Origin: JAJZSS01 sp964463505
GTDB lineage: Bacteria; Chloroflexota; Anaerolineae; Anaerolineales; UBA4823
Assembly (NCBI GenBank): GCA_964463505.1
Contig: CAYXDC010000087.1
Location: 1-12,721 of the forward strand
DNA length: 12,721 bases
Reading direction: 5' to 3'
Shown here piece by piece: positions 1 to 8,112 of the stretch. Every line of letters starts with the position of its first letter. The first letter of the stretch is position 1. Both the position numbers and the translations under genes were made by a program. A model generated the notes under the pieces. It was not told the DNA's origin. It ran no database searches and saw only the letters and a list, made by a program, of their open reading frames with translations.

Positions 1-2
1 GT

Positions 3-842
3 CTGCGCGTCGCAATTCTGATGACTCCACCGGCCCTGACGCTGCTGGCGCTGTTCGTGATCCCATTGGTAGTCATGGCGCTGTTCAGCTTCCGGGCCGG
101 TACCTTTGGCGCGCAGCGGGATATCTTCACCTTTGAACACTACCGTGCCTACCTGGACAATACGGTTTACCATAACCTGTTGCTGCGTTCGGCCTGGGTG
201 GCTCTCGAGACGGCGCTGTATTCTGTATTGCTCGCCTTTCCGGTGGCTTACTATCTGGCCTTTCATGCTGGCTCTAAGCGTTTCAGCCTGCTCACCCTGC
301 TGCTTGTACCCGCCTGGACCAGCTACCTGCTGCGCGTCCTGGCCTGGAAGATCATGCTCAGCTCCGGGGGGGTGTTCAATGCCGCGCTGCTGGCGTTGGG
401 CCTGGTAGAAGAAGCCAAACCGATCCTGCTTTATACGCGCGGCGCGGTCATCATCACCCTGGTGTATGTATGGATTCCCTTTGTGGCGTTGCCCATCTAT
501 TCGGCGCTGCAGCGCATCGACCCCAGCTTGCTGGAAGCGGCTGCCGATCTGGGCAGCCCGCCCTGGCGTACTTTTCTGAAAGTAACCTTACCGCTCAGCC
601 TGCCGGGCGTACTGGCTGGTTTCTTTATCGTTTTTATCCCTACACTGGGTGAATGGGTGACCCCGATGCTTGTGGGTGGGGTGAGTGGCTCGATGTATGG
701 CAATGTCATCCAGGATCAGTTTGTGCGGGCGCTCAATTGGCCAGTCGGCTCGCTGATGAGCCTGGTGATGTTGGGTTTTGTGCTGCTGTTCCTGCTGCTG
801 TTCAGCCGTATCGGGCGTCTCAGCGATCTGGCGGGGGTTTAA
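3..842 (+). CDS. potB: ABC transporter permease, PotB type (5' end outside window)
   Basis: Inner-membrane permease of a polyamine-type (spermidine/putrescine) ABC importer, also used by related iron and thiamine systems. The sequence shows about six hydrophobic segments and the EAA loop that docks on the ATPase, read as EAAADLG (about residues 172-178 from the ATG at 21) followed by VTLPLSLPGV. The reading frame stays open upstream of the ATG at 21 to the window edge, and PotB proteins normally have a cytoplasmic N-terminus before the first membrane segment. The ATG at 21 already lies at that segment, so the real start is probably outside the window. It is followed after three bases by the PotC-type partner, so the two are co-transcribed. 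The ATPase and binding protein are expected to the left. The substrate cannot be told from the permease alone. Confidence 0.9.
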   Translation: MRVAILMTPPALTLLALFVIPLVVMALFSFRAGTFGAQRDIFTFEHYRAYLDNTVYHNLLLRSAWVALETALYSVLLAFPVAYYLAFHAGSKRFSLLTLLLVPAWTSYLLRVLAWKIMLSSGGVFNAALLALGLVEEAKPILLYTRGAVIITLVYVWIPFVALPIYSALQRIDPSLLEAAADLGSPPWRTFLKVTLPLSLPGVLAGFFIVFIPTLGEWVTPMLVGGVSGSMYGNVIQDQFVRALNWPVGSLMSLVMLGFVLLFLLLFSRIGRLSDLAGV

Positions 843-845
843 CGC

Positions 846-1661
846 ATGCGCAAAATAACTGCTCCCCGCCACCCCTGGCTGGCATCCTATTACTGGCTGT
901 TGGCGTTCTTTCTCTACCTGCCGATCATTTTTCTGTTAGTCTTTTCGTTCAATGATTCCCCGGTGTTGGTCTTCCCCCTCAAAGGTTTCACCCTACGCTG
1001 GTACGCCGGCTTGTTGGACGCTCGTGAGCTGATCGCTTCGGTGTGGAATAGCATCTGGTTGGGGCTGGGCTCGTCCCTGGTGGCGACCATCCTGGGCACC
1101 ATGGCTGGTATCGCCATCACACGCTTCGATTTCCCCGGAAAGCAGGCTTTTGTAGGGCTTTCAGCACTGCCGCTGGTCATTCCATATGTCGTGCTGGGGG
1201 TGGGACTGTTAATCTTGTTCGATAGCCTGGGGATTGAGCTCTCACTGTGGACGGTGGGTCTGGGGCATGTGGTGATCAATGTGCCGTATGTGATGCTGAT
1301 CGTAGCGGCGCGCCTGGCGGGGTTTGACCCAAGCCTGGAAGAAGCTGCCATGGACCTGGGCTCGAATTATTGGCGCACTTTGCGCCGGGTGACCCTGCCG
1401 ATCACCTTTCCGGCGCTGGTGTCTGCCTTCCTGATGTCCTTTACCACCTCTTTCGACGAGTTTGCCCTGTCCTTCTTCTTGATTGGTAACGAAACCACCC
1501 TGCCGGTGTATCTCTACTCGCAGCTACGTTTCCCCAGCCGTTTGCCGCTGGTGGTCACGCTGGCGGCGGTGATCATGGTCGTTTCCGTGCTGGTGGTTGT
1601 CTTTTCAGAATGGCTGCGCCGGTGGGGGCAGCCTGTTGAAAAATCTTCCGAAATCTTGTAG
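846..1661 (+). CDS. potC: ABC transporter permease, PotC type
   Basis: Second permease of the same importer, forming a heterodimer with the PotB-type protein. It has 271 residues, the usual PotC length, with a charged N-terminus, a first membrane segment at about residues 14-34, and further hydrophobic segments. The EAA loop reads EEAAMDLG (about 165-172), followed by RVTLPITFPAL. The segment SFDEFALSFFLIG near residues 202-214 is typical of PotC. The ATG at 846 lies three bases after the upstream stop, so translational coupling is likely; only a weak G-rich stretch precedes it as a ribosome site. It ends 18 bases before the stop of the oppositely oriented lipoprotein gene, with no clear hairpin terminator in the gap. 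Family assignment is firm, substrate is not. Confidence 0.93.
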   Translation: MRKITAPRHPWLASYYWLLAFFLYLPIIFLLVFSFNDSPVLVFPLKGFTLRWYAGLLDARELIASVWNSIWLGLGSSLVATILGTMAGIAITRFDFPGKQAFVGLSALPLVIPYVVLGVGLLILFDSLGIELSLWTVGLGHVVINVPYVMLIVAARLAGFDPSLEEAAMDLGSNYWRTLRRVTLPITFPALVSAFLMSFTTSFDEFALSFFLIGNETTLPVYLYSQLRFPSRLPLVVTLAAVIMVVSVLVVVFSEWLRRWGQPVEKSSEIL

Positions 1662-1679
1662 GAGCGCGTTTAATTGCGG

Positions 1680-4286
1680 CTATTCTTCCCCGTTCGTTGG
1701 TCCAACCTCTGGGGCGGGTATCCAGGCTTTGAACCAGGCCTGCAGCACGCTGGCAGCCGGCTTGCCATGCAGCGATGTGGATTTATCCTGCAGTGGGGCC
1801 GCCGGGTAATAGCCACGCGTGAAAAAGCCGCTGATCCAATCCCGATTTTGGATGGCTGAGAGCAAGCCGCTGTATACATCCGCCTGTTCCACCAGGTCCA
1901 GGGTTACACCGGGTTGTTCGGGCAGAGTCGGGCGCAGATCCTGCGGGTTGGCGCAGCCGCCCAGGCTATCATTGATGCAGTAACTAGCCCCACCATTGGC
2001 GGATGGGTAACTCACGCCCAGGATCAGGGGTTTATTGAAGCGGCTGATCACGGGGGCTACGTTCAGATCCAGCAGGCGCCCGGCTTCGGCAGCCAGGTCC
2101 TCGGCGGTGGGGTTATCTATCAGGCTCAGCGGCGGTGAGAACTGGATATACAGTACATCGAAGGCATCCACGAACTGCGGCAGGTTGGCGAGCGCTTGCT
2201 CCGGGGCTGCGCCAGAGGACATCTGCGCATAAGGGGCTGCCCACAACAGCGTACCGTTGTAGCGGCTGCGGATTTCGGCGATCAAGTTGCGCCAGCGCAG
2301 GTCTGCGTCTGCCGGCACGCCAGATGGCGAGCCATCTGCCAGGTTGCCGATTTGCACGGCAGGCAGCAGCCAATCCCCGCCGATCACCAGCGCCGGGACT
2401 TCCATGCGCTGAGCCAGATCGGCGTGGTGCAGCACAAACAGGCGATACTGCTCAAACCACACCAGCCACCACCCAAAATCACGCGGCGCGCTGGTCCACC
2501 ATTCATCTACATCCTGTGTGAAGTTGGGTTGCGGATAGAGCGCCACTTGTAAGCCGCGCAAGCGTGCCTGCTCAATGGCGTCGACCATATCGAACCAGGT
2601 GGCGTCTTGCCCGGCAACGGGCTCAATGATTGGCAGCAGGTTGCGGGTATAGGTCCAGGTAGGTGAGAACATGACCCAGTTGGAGCCCAGGGCGCGGATA
2701 TCATCCAGGGCGGTGGGTAAATGCGCCTGCCAGGAGGGATGGTACTCAGGAACGAGCTCCACCCCACCAGCAAATATCTCCCGCTGCCCAACACCCTCAG
2801 GCAGGCTAACTGCGGGCAGCTCGCTCCCCCAATACTCCCAGATTTCTACCTGGTCCACCACCCTCTGTGGCTCGCTGGTGATGGTGACCGTTTTGCCAGC
2901 CGCATTTTGATCCGCAGTAGCCTGGTCATCCGCGGCCCCACACTGGCTGTTGCGGCAAATGCGATAGGCCAGGTCGCCCACCAAATTGAGCGGGCTGTAC
3001 AGGATGTACGCCCAGCGTGTTTCACTCAGCCGCCACATGGGGATCGGCTCGGTCCAGCCGTAGAAGGGGTTGAACTGGATCGAGATGGTGTCTGTGGCAG
3101 GGGTATTGGCTGGCACAGTGATATCAAATGTGATCGCCCCGCGCCCGCTGGTCGCCCAGCTTTGGACCGTATCATCCACCAGGATGCTTTCATCCGGAAT
3201 GACGACATGATGCAGGGTGAAGTCTTCTCCGGGCCGGCGTTCGGCGTTCCAGAAACCATCGCCCAGGGTGTATTTATAGCTGAGATAAGCACCCACCGGC
3301 AGTTCCAGGGTGATCGTGTAACGTCCATCCGGCAGAGGTTCAAGCACCGGCATGCGGTCGGCTACCGTGCTTGCCCCGCCCGCCAGGTTGGCGAAGGTGT
3401 TGCCCAACTGGGCCAGGTTGCCTGCCAGATGGATCGGCACCGCCGGAGGTGTGCCTTCCGGCACCGTAACCACGAAGATCACGCTCACCGACTCGGCGCG
3501 CTGCATCAGCAGCGGTGTAGGGGTGGTGGAGTCGGCGGCGACTTGAGCGCCCTGTTGGAAGGTGAGAAAGGCGCCTTCCAGAGAATAAGCGACCAGGTTA
3601 TGCACACCTGGGGGCAGGCCTTCCAGGATGAAGGATCCATCGGAAGCCGTCAGCGTCTGCGCGCCGCCCGCGGCGATCAATAAGTGTGGGATGCCCAGAC
3701 CGGTGTCGATGTCCTTGGCCTGGCCCATGATACGCCCGGTGGGTCCGCTAAACTCGGTATCCGTCCAGCGGCTGACGACATCCTCCACCACGCCGGGTCC
3801 TGTTACATGATACAGGCGATAGCGCACCGGACGCCCATCGGAGATATGCTCGCCGACGGTGGCAGCACTGCCGCCACGTTCATAGCGGTAGGTGACTGTG
3901 GCACCCACCGGGAAGGGCAGGCTTAGACGATAATGCTGTCCCGCTGCGGGATCGGCAGTGCTGTCTGCTTCCATGGTATGGCTGTCAGCATTCAGCGCCA
4001 GCCCGGTGACTTCGTCCAGAAGCACCAGATAGACTGGTTGGTCGGCAGGTGAATCCGCTGGAACAACCACCCGAAAAGTGACCTGCGTCTCCGGTGGGGG
4101 AGGCAGCGCTTCAGCAGTGGCGAAGCCTTCCAGGGGAGTATTCGCCAGAGGGTCGACGGTTGGCTCCAGAAAAGGTAAATTGGGCATGTTACAGCCTGTC
4201 AGCGCCACCAGCACCAGCCAGAACGGGACCTGGTAAATTATTTTCTTTAGCACAACCTGCGAGCGGAAGTAGACAGTTGGTAACAT
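1680..4286 (-). CDS. Large lipoprotein with three sandwich repeats and a C-terminal TIM-barrel (GH113-like) region
   Basis: Predicted exported lipoprotein of 868 residues. A hydrophobic signal ends in the lipobox LTGC, with Cys32 as the lipidation site, followed by a Pro-rich linker. Three related modules of about 105-110 residues lie at about 66-175, 266-378 and 383-487. Each begins with a strand like VTFRVVVPA and the first two contain a PVGAxxxYxY strand, as in CBM20/E-set starch-binding sandwiches. A CarboxypepD_reg-like domain (about 184-262) sits between copies one and two. From about 505 to the end the protein resembles a TIM-barrel glycosidase such as GH113 (ALDDIRALGSNWVMFSPTW, FDVLYIQFSPPL), but expected Glu positions look replaced (VIGGDW, KPLILGVSYPS). 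The open frame runs on upstream to 5027, but that extension is a shadow of the neighbouring gene. ATG 4286 is chosen because AAAGGT precedes it; GTG 4253, giving a shorter signal, is an alternative. Role in surface polysaccharide binding or processing is inference. Confidence 0.8.
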   Translation of the reverse strand: MLPTVYFRSQVVLKKIIYQVPFWLVLVALTGCNMPNLPFLEPTVDPLANTPLEGFATAEALPPPPETQVTFRVVVPADSPADQPVYLVLLDEVTGLALNADSHTMEADSTADPAAGQHYRLSLPFPVGATVTYRYERGGSAATVGEHISDGRPVRYRLYHVTGPGVVEDVVSRWTDTEFSGPTGRIMGQAKDIDTGLGIPHLLIAAGGAQTLTASDGSFILEGLPPGVHNLVAYSLEGAFLTFQQGAQVAADSTTPTPLLMQRAESVSVIFVVTVPEGTPPAVPIHLAGNLAQLGNTFANLAGGASTVADRMPVLEPLPDGRYTITLELPVGAYLSYKYTLGDGFWNAERRPGEDFTLHHVVIPDESILVDDTVQSWATSGRGAITFDITVPANTPATDTISIQFNPFYGWTEPIPMWRLSETRWAYILYSPLNLVGDLAYRICRNSQCGAADDQATADQNAAGKTVTITSEPQRVVDQVEIWEYWGSELPAVSLPEGVGQREIFAGGVELVPEYHPSWQAHLPTALDDIRALGSNWVMFSPTWTYTRNLLPIIEPVAGQDATWFDMVDAIEQARLRGLQVALYPQPNFTQDVDEWWTSAPRDFGWWLVWFEQYRLFVLHHADLAQRMEVPALVIGGDWLLPAVQIGNLADGSPSGVPADADLRWRNLIAEIRSRYNGTLLWAAPYAQMSSGAAPEQALANLPQFVDAFDVLYIQFSPPLSLIDNPTAEDLAAEAGRLLDLNVAPVISRFNKPLILGVSYPSANGGASYCINDSLGGCANPQDLRPTLPEQPGVTLDLVEQADVYSGLLSAIQNRDWISGFFTRGYYPAAPLQDKSTSLHGKPAASVLQAWFKAWIPAPEVGPTNGEE

Positions 4287-4289
4287 GGG

Positions 4290-4296
4290 CACCTTT
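4290..4296 (-). promoter_or_regulatory. Ribosome binding site of the lipoprotein gene
   Basis: On the minus strand AAAGGTG stands five bases (counted from its AGG) before the ATG at 4286. It supports that start over the much longer open frame reaching 5027, whose first 247 codons overlap the neighbouring PH-like protein gene in another frame. Confidence 0.6.
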
Positions 4297-4312
4297 GCAG
4301 AAAACAAATGAA

Positions 4313-5239
4313 TCAAGCTGGCGCCTGGGTAGGCGCGCACTGTGAGACCAGTTGCAAGAGTAGTTCCAGATTGGGGATCTGGCTGGTGGGGAAGCGCAGT
4401 TTGCGCTCGGGCCGGGTATTGATCTCCAGCAGGCCATTCTGGATGTCGAAATGTTGCACCTCGGCCCATGTCCAGCGCTGTGCGCGGTGGGAGAGTCCCT
4501 GGCAAGAGATCGCCAATGGGCCAAAATACAGGCTTTGTCCGGCTTGCAGATTGGCTTCCAGGTCTGGCAGCAGGCGCGGGTATAGAATCGCCTTGAGCTG
4601 CGAAATCAATTCCGGATAATTTGCCAGACCATCTGGCAGGCGGACCGGCTTGCCAGTGGTGGGGACCAGCACCGCCCGGTAGCGTGTACCTAAACGCAGG
4701 CCCAGGAAATAATGCTCGCTGTGCTCGCTTGCCAGGCCGGAGATTGCGCTCCAGCGCCAGCGGCTCAGCGCTCCCCAGGATTTGCGCAGGGCAAGTCCAT
4801 TTTCGTGCACCGCTACGAAGGCTCGCTGGGCTGCCAGGCGCACGATCACCAGCCAGCCAAAACACACCAGGGCCAGTAGCGCCAGAATGTACCAGATCCG
4901 GCTGGCAGCCTGGGCAGCCACCAGGCCGTGGGAGGCCTGGATCACTTGCGTTTGCCAAAGTCCATATCCCAGCGGCGCCAGCACCCCCAGACTGCCCAGG
5001 CAGGCTAAAGCCAGCAGCTCGCCCCACCCTAACGGGCGGGCAGGATAGCGCCTTACCAGCGCGCCGAGGCTTTTGACAGGCTTTGCAGGACTGCCGGGAA
5101 GAGAGCCAGATCGGGACGAGCTGGCTGGCTCCAGCCTGGCTCGTTCCGATCTGGTTAAAGGCGGTCTCGCCGGGGGAGGCAGGACGCGCTGTGGTTGAGT
5201 ATCCGAGAGTTTTAGATCAGGCTGGGACAAAATATACAT
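4313..5239 (-). CDS. Two-TM membrane protein with PH-like domains (possibly DUF6585)
   Basis: Membrane protein of 308 residues with no assigned function. The first 60 residues are rich in Pro, Arg and Ser and look disordered. Two membrane segments follow at about 75-95 and 116-136. The rest is soluble and looks like two PH-type halves: about 140-220 (VAVHENGLALRK, then WRWSAISGL) and about 235-303 (YFGPLAISCQGLS, W at 258, then the IPNLELLLQLV helix). This pattern, with a Trp strand and an IPN-helix ending, resembles the DUF6585 family as I remember it; a profile search would decide. The ATG at 5239 overlaps the 3' end of the DUF35 gene by 23 bases and has only a weak ribosome site, but no ATG, GTG or TTG follows before the first membrane segment. 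The lipoprotein gene starts 26 bases downstream, so the two are probably co-transcribed. Confidence 0.75.
   Translation of the reverse strand: MYILSQPDLKLSDTQPQRVLPPPARPPLTRSERARLEPASSSRSGSLPGSPAKPVKSLGALVRRYPARPLGWGELLALACLGSLGVLAPLGYGLWQTQVIQASHGLVAAQAASRIWYILALLALVCFGWLVIVRLAAQRAFVAVHENGLALRKSWGALSRWRWSAISGLASEHSEHYFLGLRLGTRYRAVLVPTTGKPVRLPDGLANYPELISQLKAILYPRLLPDLEANLQAGQSLYFGPLAISCQGLSHRAQRWTWAEVQHFDIQNGLLEINTRPERKLRFPTSQIPNLELLLQLVSQCAPTQAPA
5106..5154. repeat. Inverted repeat with 16-bp arms inside the PH-like protein gene
   Basis: Arms 5106-5121 and 5139-5154 are reverse complements except for one position. Between them GGCTGG (5123-5128) and CCAGCC (5131-5136) pair again around a CT loop, giving one long hairpin. 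It codes for about residues 29-45 of the Pro/Arg/Ser-rich N-terminus. No T-run follows on either strand, so it does not look like an intrinsic terminator. Confidence 0.8.
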
Positions 5240-5762
5240 CCGTTGGTTTCAGTTTGCTATTGCGTAAGAAACGTGGTGCAACTCGCATGCCAATCCAGTC
5301 CAGAGCAGCCTTTTCAGGATCAACACCCATCAGGCGTGTCAGCAGGAGTGTATCCACGCCTTCAAATTCGATCAGCGCCAGCACGTAGGGCGTTTCTGGC
5401 AGGAATTCTTCCGATCCAAAATAGCACACAGTAAAGGCGTGCACCTGTGCAGGACGATCGGTGATGTCAATCCATTCGGTTTCACCACCGGATCCCATAT
5501 CGTGGCCGCGTGGTGTGGCGTAGGTATATCCTGTCACCGGGTCACGCGACGCCAGCAGGCGCTTGTTGGCCAGCCCGGCAAACCAGGGGCTATCCTGCCC
5601 GTAAGAATGCAGGTAAGTAATGCAGTATTCCTGCTCAATTTGCAGGGGGGTCATTTGTTTCAGCAAGGCCAGTGAGGCGGGGTCTGTCTGGCGTGGGAAT
5701 GGCACGCCGTGCACGATAAATCCGCCCAGGCTTTCTTCGCGACGATTAGGGAGCTTTGGCAT
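5217..5762 (-). CDS. DUF35-type OB-fold protein with zinc-ribbon cysteines lost
   Basis: Protein of 181 residues of the Zn-ribbon/OB-fold (DUF35) type that commonly accompanies acyl-CoA-binding thiolases and bridges or supports acyl-CoA transfer. The N-terminal helix region (HSYGQDSPWFAGL, 52-64) and the OB-fold (about 98-181, with VHAFTVCYFG) are well kept. Between them the rubredoxin-like ribbon normally has two CxxC pairs; here the matching positions are D74, T77, D88 and S91 within SRDPVTGYTYATPRGHDMGS, while surrounding residues stay family-like. Zinc binding is therefore unlikely. The ATG at 5762 has AGGAGG nine bases upstream. It begins 29 bases after the thiolase stop, so the two form one transcript. 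Family call is firm; the loss is directly visible. Confidence 0.88.
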   Translation of the reverse strand: MPKLPNRREESLGGFIVHGVPFPRQTDPASLALLKQMTPLQIEQEYCITYLHSYGQDSPWFAGLANKRLLASRDPVTGYTYATPRGHDMGSGGETEWIDITDRPAQVHAFTVCYFGSEEFLPETPYVLALIEFEGVDTLLLTRLMGVDPEKAALDWIGMRVAPRFLRNSKLKPTDVYFVPA

Positions 5763-5791
5763 GATCGGTTCCTCCTATCCCTGGGGGCGGA

Positions 5792-7156
5792 TCAACCCGC
5801 CTGCTCCAGAATTGAAACGGTGACATACGTGCCGGTGCCGGCGTGCGAGTGGATCGCCCCGCGGCGCGCCCCTTGTACCTGCAAGGACGGGTCGCCGAAG
5901 TGCTGCGGGATGGAGCCTTGCAGCTGCCATACCGCGAATACAGCTTGCATCAGGCCGGTCGCCCCCACCGGATGCCCGCAGGCGATCAGCCCGCCAGATG
6001 GATTCACCGGGCAGACGGGTTGGTCGGGCAGCTCCAGCCCGTAATCCAGGCCGGGCAAAAAGGCTTTGCCGGAGGCGGCAAAAGGCCCGCCTTCGCCATA
6101 GCGGCATAAGCCCATGTCCTCGTAAGTCTGGATCTCGCTGGAGGTATAGGCGTCATGCAGCTCGACGAAATCCAGCTCGTTCAACGGGTCCTGGATGCCA
6201 GCCATGCGGTAGGCCATGTTCCCGGCAGTACGCCCGGCGCGGAAGGAATGTACACCGGGGTAGCGCGTACCTTTATCCCACAGTTTGCGATAATAAGCCT
6301 GGGTGTCGGCTGAGCTGCGCTCTTGCTCGGTGGCGTAATCGGCCATGAAGGTGTCGTAATCGGTGTGCGGGCGATCGGACATGCGCATAGCATCCGTGCC
6401 ACGCCCTATCCCCGTAACGCGCACCAGCGGGCGGGTGATCTTAGCCCCAGCGGCTTCCAGCTTGCGCATGCCTTCCTCGGAGACCAGGATCGCTGCTGCA
6501 GCCCCATCGGACATCACGCAGATGTCCAGGCGGGTGAGCGGCCAGGCGACCATGGGCGCGGCGCGCACATCGGCCACGCTGTAGCGGTTGCTCTTCTGGG
6601 CGTAGGGGTTGTGCAGGGCGTTGCGGTGGTTTTTGACGCTCACCATGGCCATTTGTTCCACGGTCGTGCCAAATTCCTGCATATGGCGCGTGACCATCAT
6701 GGCATAGTAACCGGAATAAAAACCGCCCACCGGGTAATCGAAAGAGACATCCGAAGCCAGAGCGATGAACTCGTTACCTTTCCAGGTTTCCACATGGCTC
6801 ATCGTCTCAAATCCATAGGCTACACAGATATCCATGTGCCCGCTGGCAACCGATTTCCAGGCTTCCTGGAAGCAAAGTCCGCCGGTTGCTCCGCCGCCTT
6901 CCACCCGGTGGCTGGGTTTGGGCACCAGACCCAGGTAGTCCTGGGCCATAATGCCTGCCATCAGCTGGCGGGTAAAGTGATCGGAGAAGTAGGATGCCAC
7001 AGAGCCATCCACCAGGCGGTTGAATGCGGCGTATTCCAGGCCCAGGTCGCGGATAGCCTGGTCATAGGCCTCCTTGACGACTGCCTGAAAGGTCTTGTCG
7101 GGGCGGGATTTGGCGAATTTGGAAACACCGCCCGCCAGGGCATAAACTGGTCTCAT
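5792..7156 (-). CDS. Thiolase family protein (SCP2-type acetyl-CoA acetyltransferase)
   Basis: Predicted cytoplasmic thiolase of 454 residues, joining or cleaving acyl-CoA units. The nucleophile candidate is C95 in GGATGGLCFQEAW. The C-terminal half has VELHDAYTSSE (H334) and NPSGGLIACGHPVGATG with catalytic H395. The second cysteine of classical thiolases (CxGGG near the C-terminus) is not evident; the place reads HSHAGTGTY. That is common in the SCP2-like branch that works with DUF35 proteins. The length is above the 380-390 usual for this branch, mostly through an insertion at about 255-310 rich in charged residues. The ATG at 7156 has GGAGG nine bases upstream. The DUF35 partner follows 29 bases downstream and the CoA-ester lyase gene ends 86 bases upstream. 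Substrate is unknown. Confidence 0.9.
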   Translation of the reverse strand: MRPVYALAGGVSKFAKSRPDKTFQAVVKEAYDQAIRDLGLEYAAFNRLVDGSVASYFSDHFTRQLMAGIMAQDYLGLVPKPSHRVEGGGATGGLCFQEAWKSVASGHMDICVAYGFETMSHVETWKGNEFIALASDVSFDYPVGGFYSGYYAMMVTRHMQEFGTTVEQMAMVSVKNHRNALHNPYAQKSNRYSVADVRAAPMVAWPLTRLDICVMSDGAAAAILVSEEGMRKLEAAGAKITRPLVRVTGIGRGTDAMRMSDRPHTDYDTFMADYATEQERSSADTQAYYRKLWDKGTRYPGVHSFRAGRTAGNMAYRMAGIQDPLNELDFVELHDAYTSSEIQTYEDMGLCRYGEGGPFAASGKAFLPGLDYGLELPDQPVCPVNPSGGLIACGHPVGATGLMQAVFAVWQLQGSIPQHFGDPSLQVQGARRGAIHSHAGTGTYVTVSILEQAG

Positions 7157-7242
7157 CGCAGGTTGCCTCCTTCTATCTTGGGTGCATGGATCCGCCGGGC
7201 CAGGGCATGATGTCGTCTGATATTGGCAGGTTGGCGGTTGAC

Positions 7243-8112
7243 TTAGATCTTCCCGGCAGCGCGGGCGCGCCCCAGGATACGTTCGGCGGCTTTCACCACT
7301 GGTGCATCGACCATCTTCCCTTCCAGGGCAAAGGCGCCTTTGCCGCTGGTTTGGTGCTCAGTAAATGCTTCCACGATTCTGCGCGCATGGGCAATTTCAG
7401 CTTCGCCGGGTGTGAACGCCTCCTGGACGGGATTCACCTGGCGTGGGTGGATGATCTGCTTGCCGGCAAAACCCATCTGGGCGCCCTGACGGCCTTCCCG
7501 GCGCAGACCTTCCTCATCCTGAAAATCAACATATACCATATCGATCGCCTGCAAATTAAACGCCGCGGCATGGGTGACCACGGCGCTGCGAGCGTAGAAG
7601 ACCTCCCAGGCGGCAGGGGTGCGCATGGCCCCGACATTCTCTGCCAGGTCTTCTGCGCCGAAAATGAGCGCTTGCAGGCGCGGGTCGGCGGCTGCAATGG
7701 GAGCCAGGTTGACGATGGCGCGGGCAGTTTCCACCATACAGATCAGGCTCATTTGCTCAATAGCATAACCGGCTGCGGTGATCTGGGCGCTGGCCCAGCG
7801 CACCTGCTCGGCGTCTTCCACTTTAGGGATCACAATCCCATCCGGATGGGCAGGCAATACTGCCGCCAGATCATCCATTTCCAATCCGGAACCGATGGGA
7901 TTGATGCGCGCCAATCGCTCGGCGCGCCCGAAATTTTGCTCCACCAGCGCCCGGGCGATTGTCTGGCGCGCGACCTGCTTGCGGTTCAGAGCGACCCCGT
8001 CTTCCATATCCAGGCAAATACAGTCCACATCCAGGGTGCTGGCTTTGGCGATCTTACGCGCATCATCGCCAGGGATATACAGCAAAGCGCGGCGAGAGGT
8101 CATATCAGTCAT
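7243..8112 (-). CDS. CoA-ester lyase, CitE / citrate lyase beta-like family
   Basis: Predicted TIM-barrel lyase or thioesterase of 289 residues acting on a 3-hydroxyacyl-CoA such as malyl-, citramalyl- or citryl-CoA. Family motifs are present in order: ALLYIPGDD (9-17), DCICLDMEDGVA (30-41), ARINPI with R69, GIVIPKVE (92-99), ICMVETARA with metal ligand E128, FGAEDL with D155, and GKQIIHPRQV (218-227) near the C-terminus. No citrate lyase alpha or gamma genes are nearby, so a stand-alone CitE-like enzyme is more likely than true citrate lyase. The frame is open upstream to 8235, but that stretch overlaps the preceding gene. ATG 8112 forms an ATGA overlap with the preceding stop and gives the normal family length; ATG 8103 is a possible alternative. 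It lacks a clear ribosome site, in line with translational coupling. Confidence 0.87.
   Translation of the reverse strand: MTDMTSRRALLYIPGDDARKIAKASTLDVDCICLDMEDGVALNRKQVARQTIARALVEQNFGRAERLARINPIGSGLEMDDLAAVLPAHPDGIVIPKVEDAEQVRWASAQITAAGYAIEQMSLICMVETARAIVNLAPIAAADPRLQALIFGAEDLAENVGAMRTPAAWEVFYARSAVVTHAAAFNLQAIDMVYVDFQDEEGLRREGRQGAQMGFAGKQIIHPRQVNPVQEAFTPGEAEIAHARRIVEAFTEHQTSGKGAFALEGKMVDAPVVKAAERILGRARAAGKI

Noticed and set aside
1662..1679. Possible bidirectional terminator between potC and the lipoprotein gene
   Set aside because: Only 18 bases lie between the stop codons and no stem can be formed in them.
2721..3683. Plus-strand open frame of 320 codons
   Set aside because: Antisense to the lipoprotein gene; no family-like motifs and its length is explained by the GC-rich codon pattern opposite.
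4287..5027. Upstream extension of the lipoprotein frame to an apparent start at 5027
   Set aside because: It overlaps the PH-like protein gene in another frame, is low-complexity Gly/Pro/Ala-rich, and would bury the lipoprotein signal peptide in the middle of the protein.
6323..7210. Plus-strand open frame of 295 codons
   Set aside because: Antisense to the thiolase gene, His/Gly-rich shadow composition, no recognisable domain.
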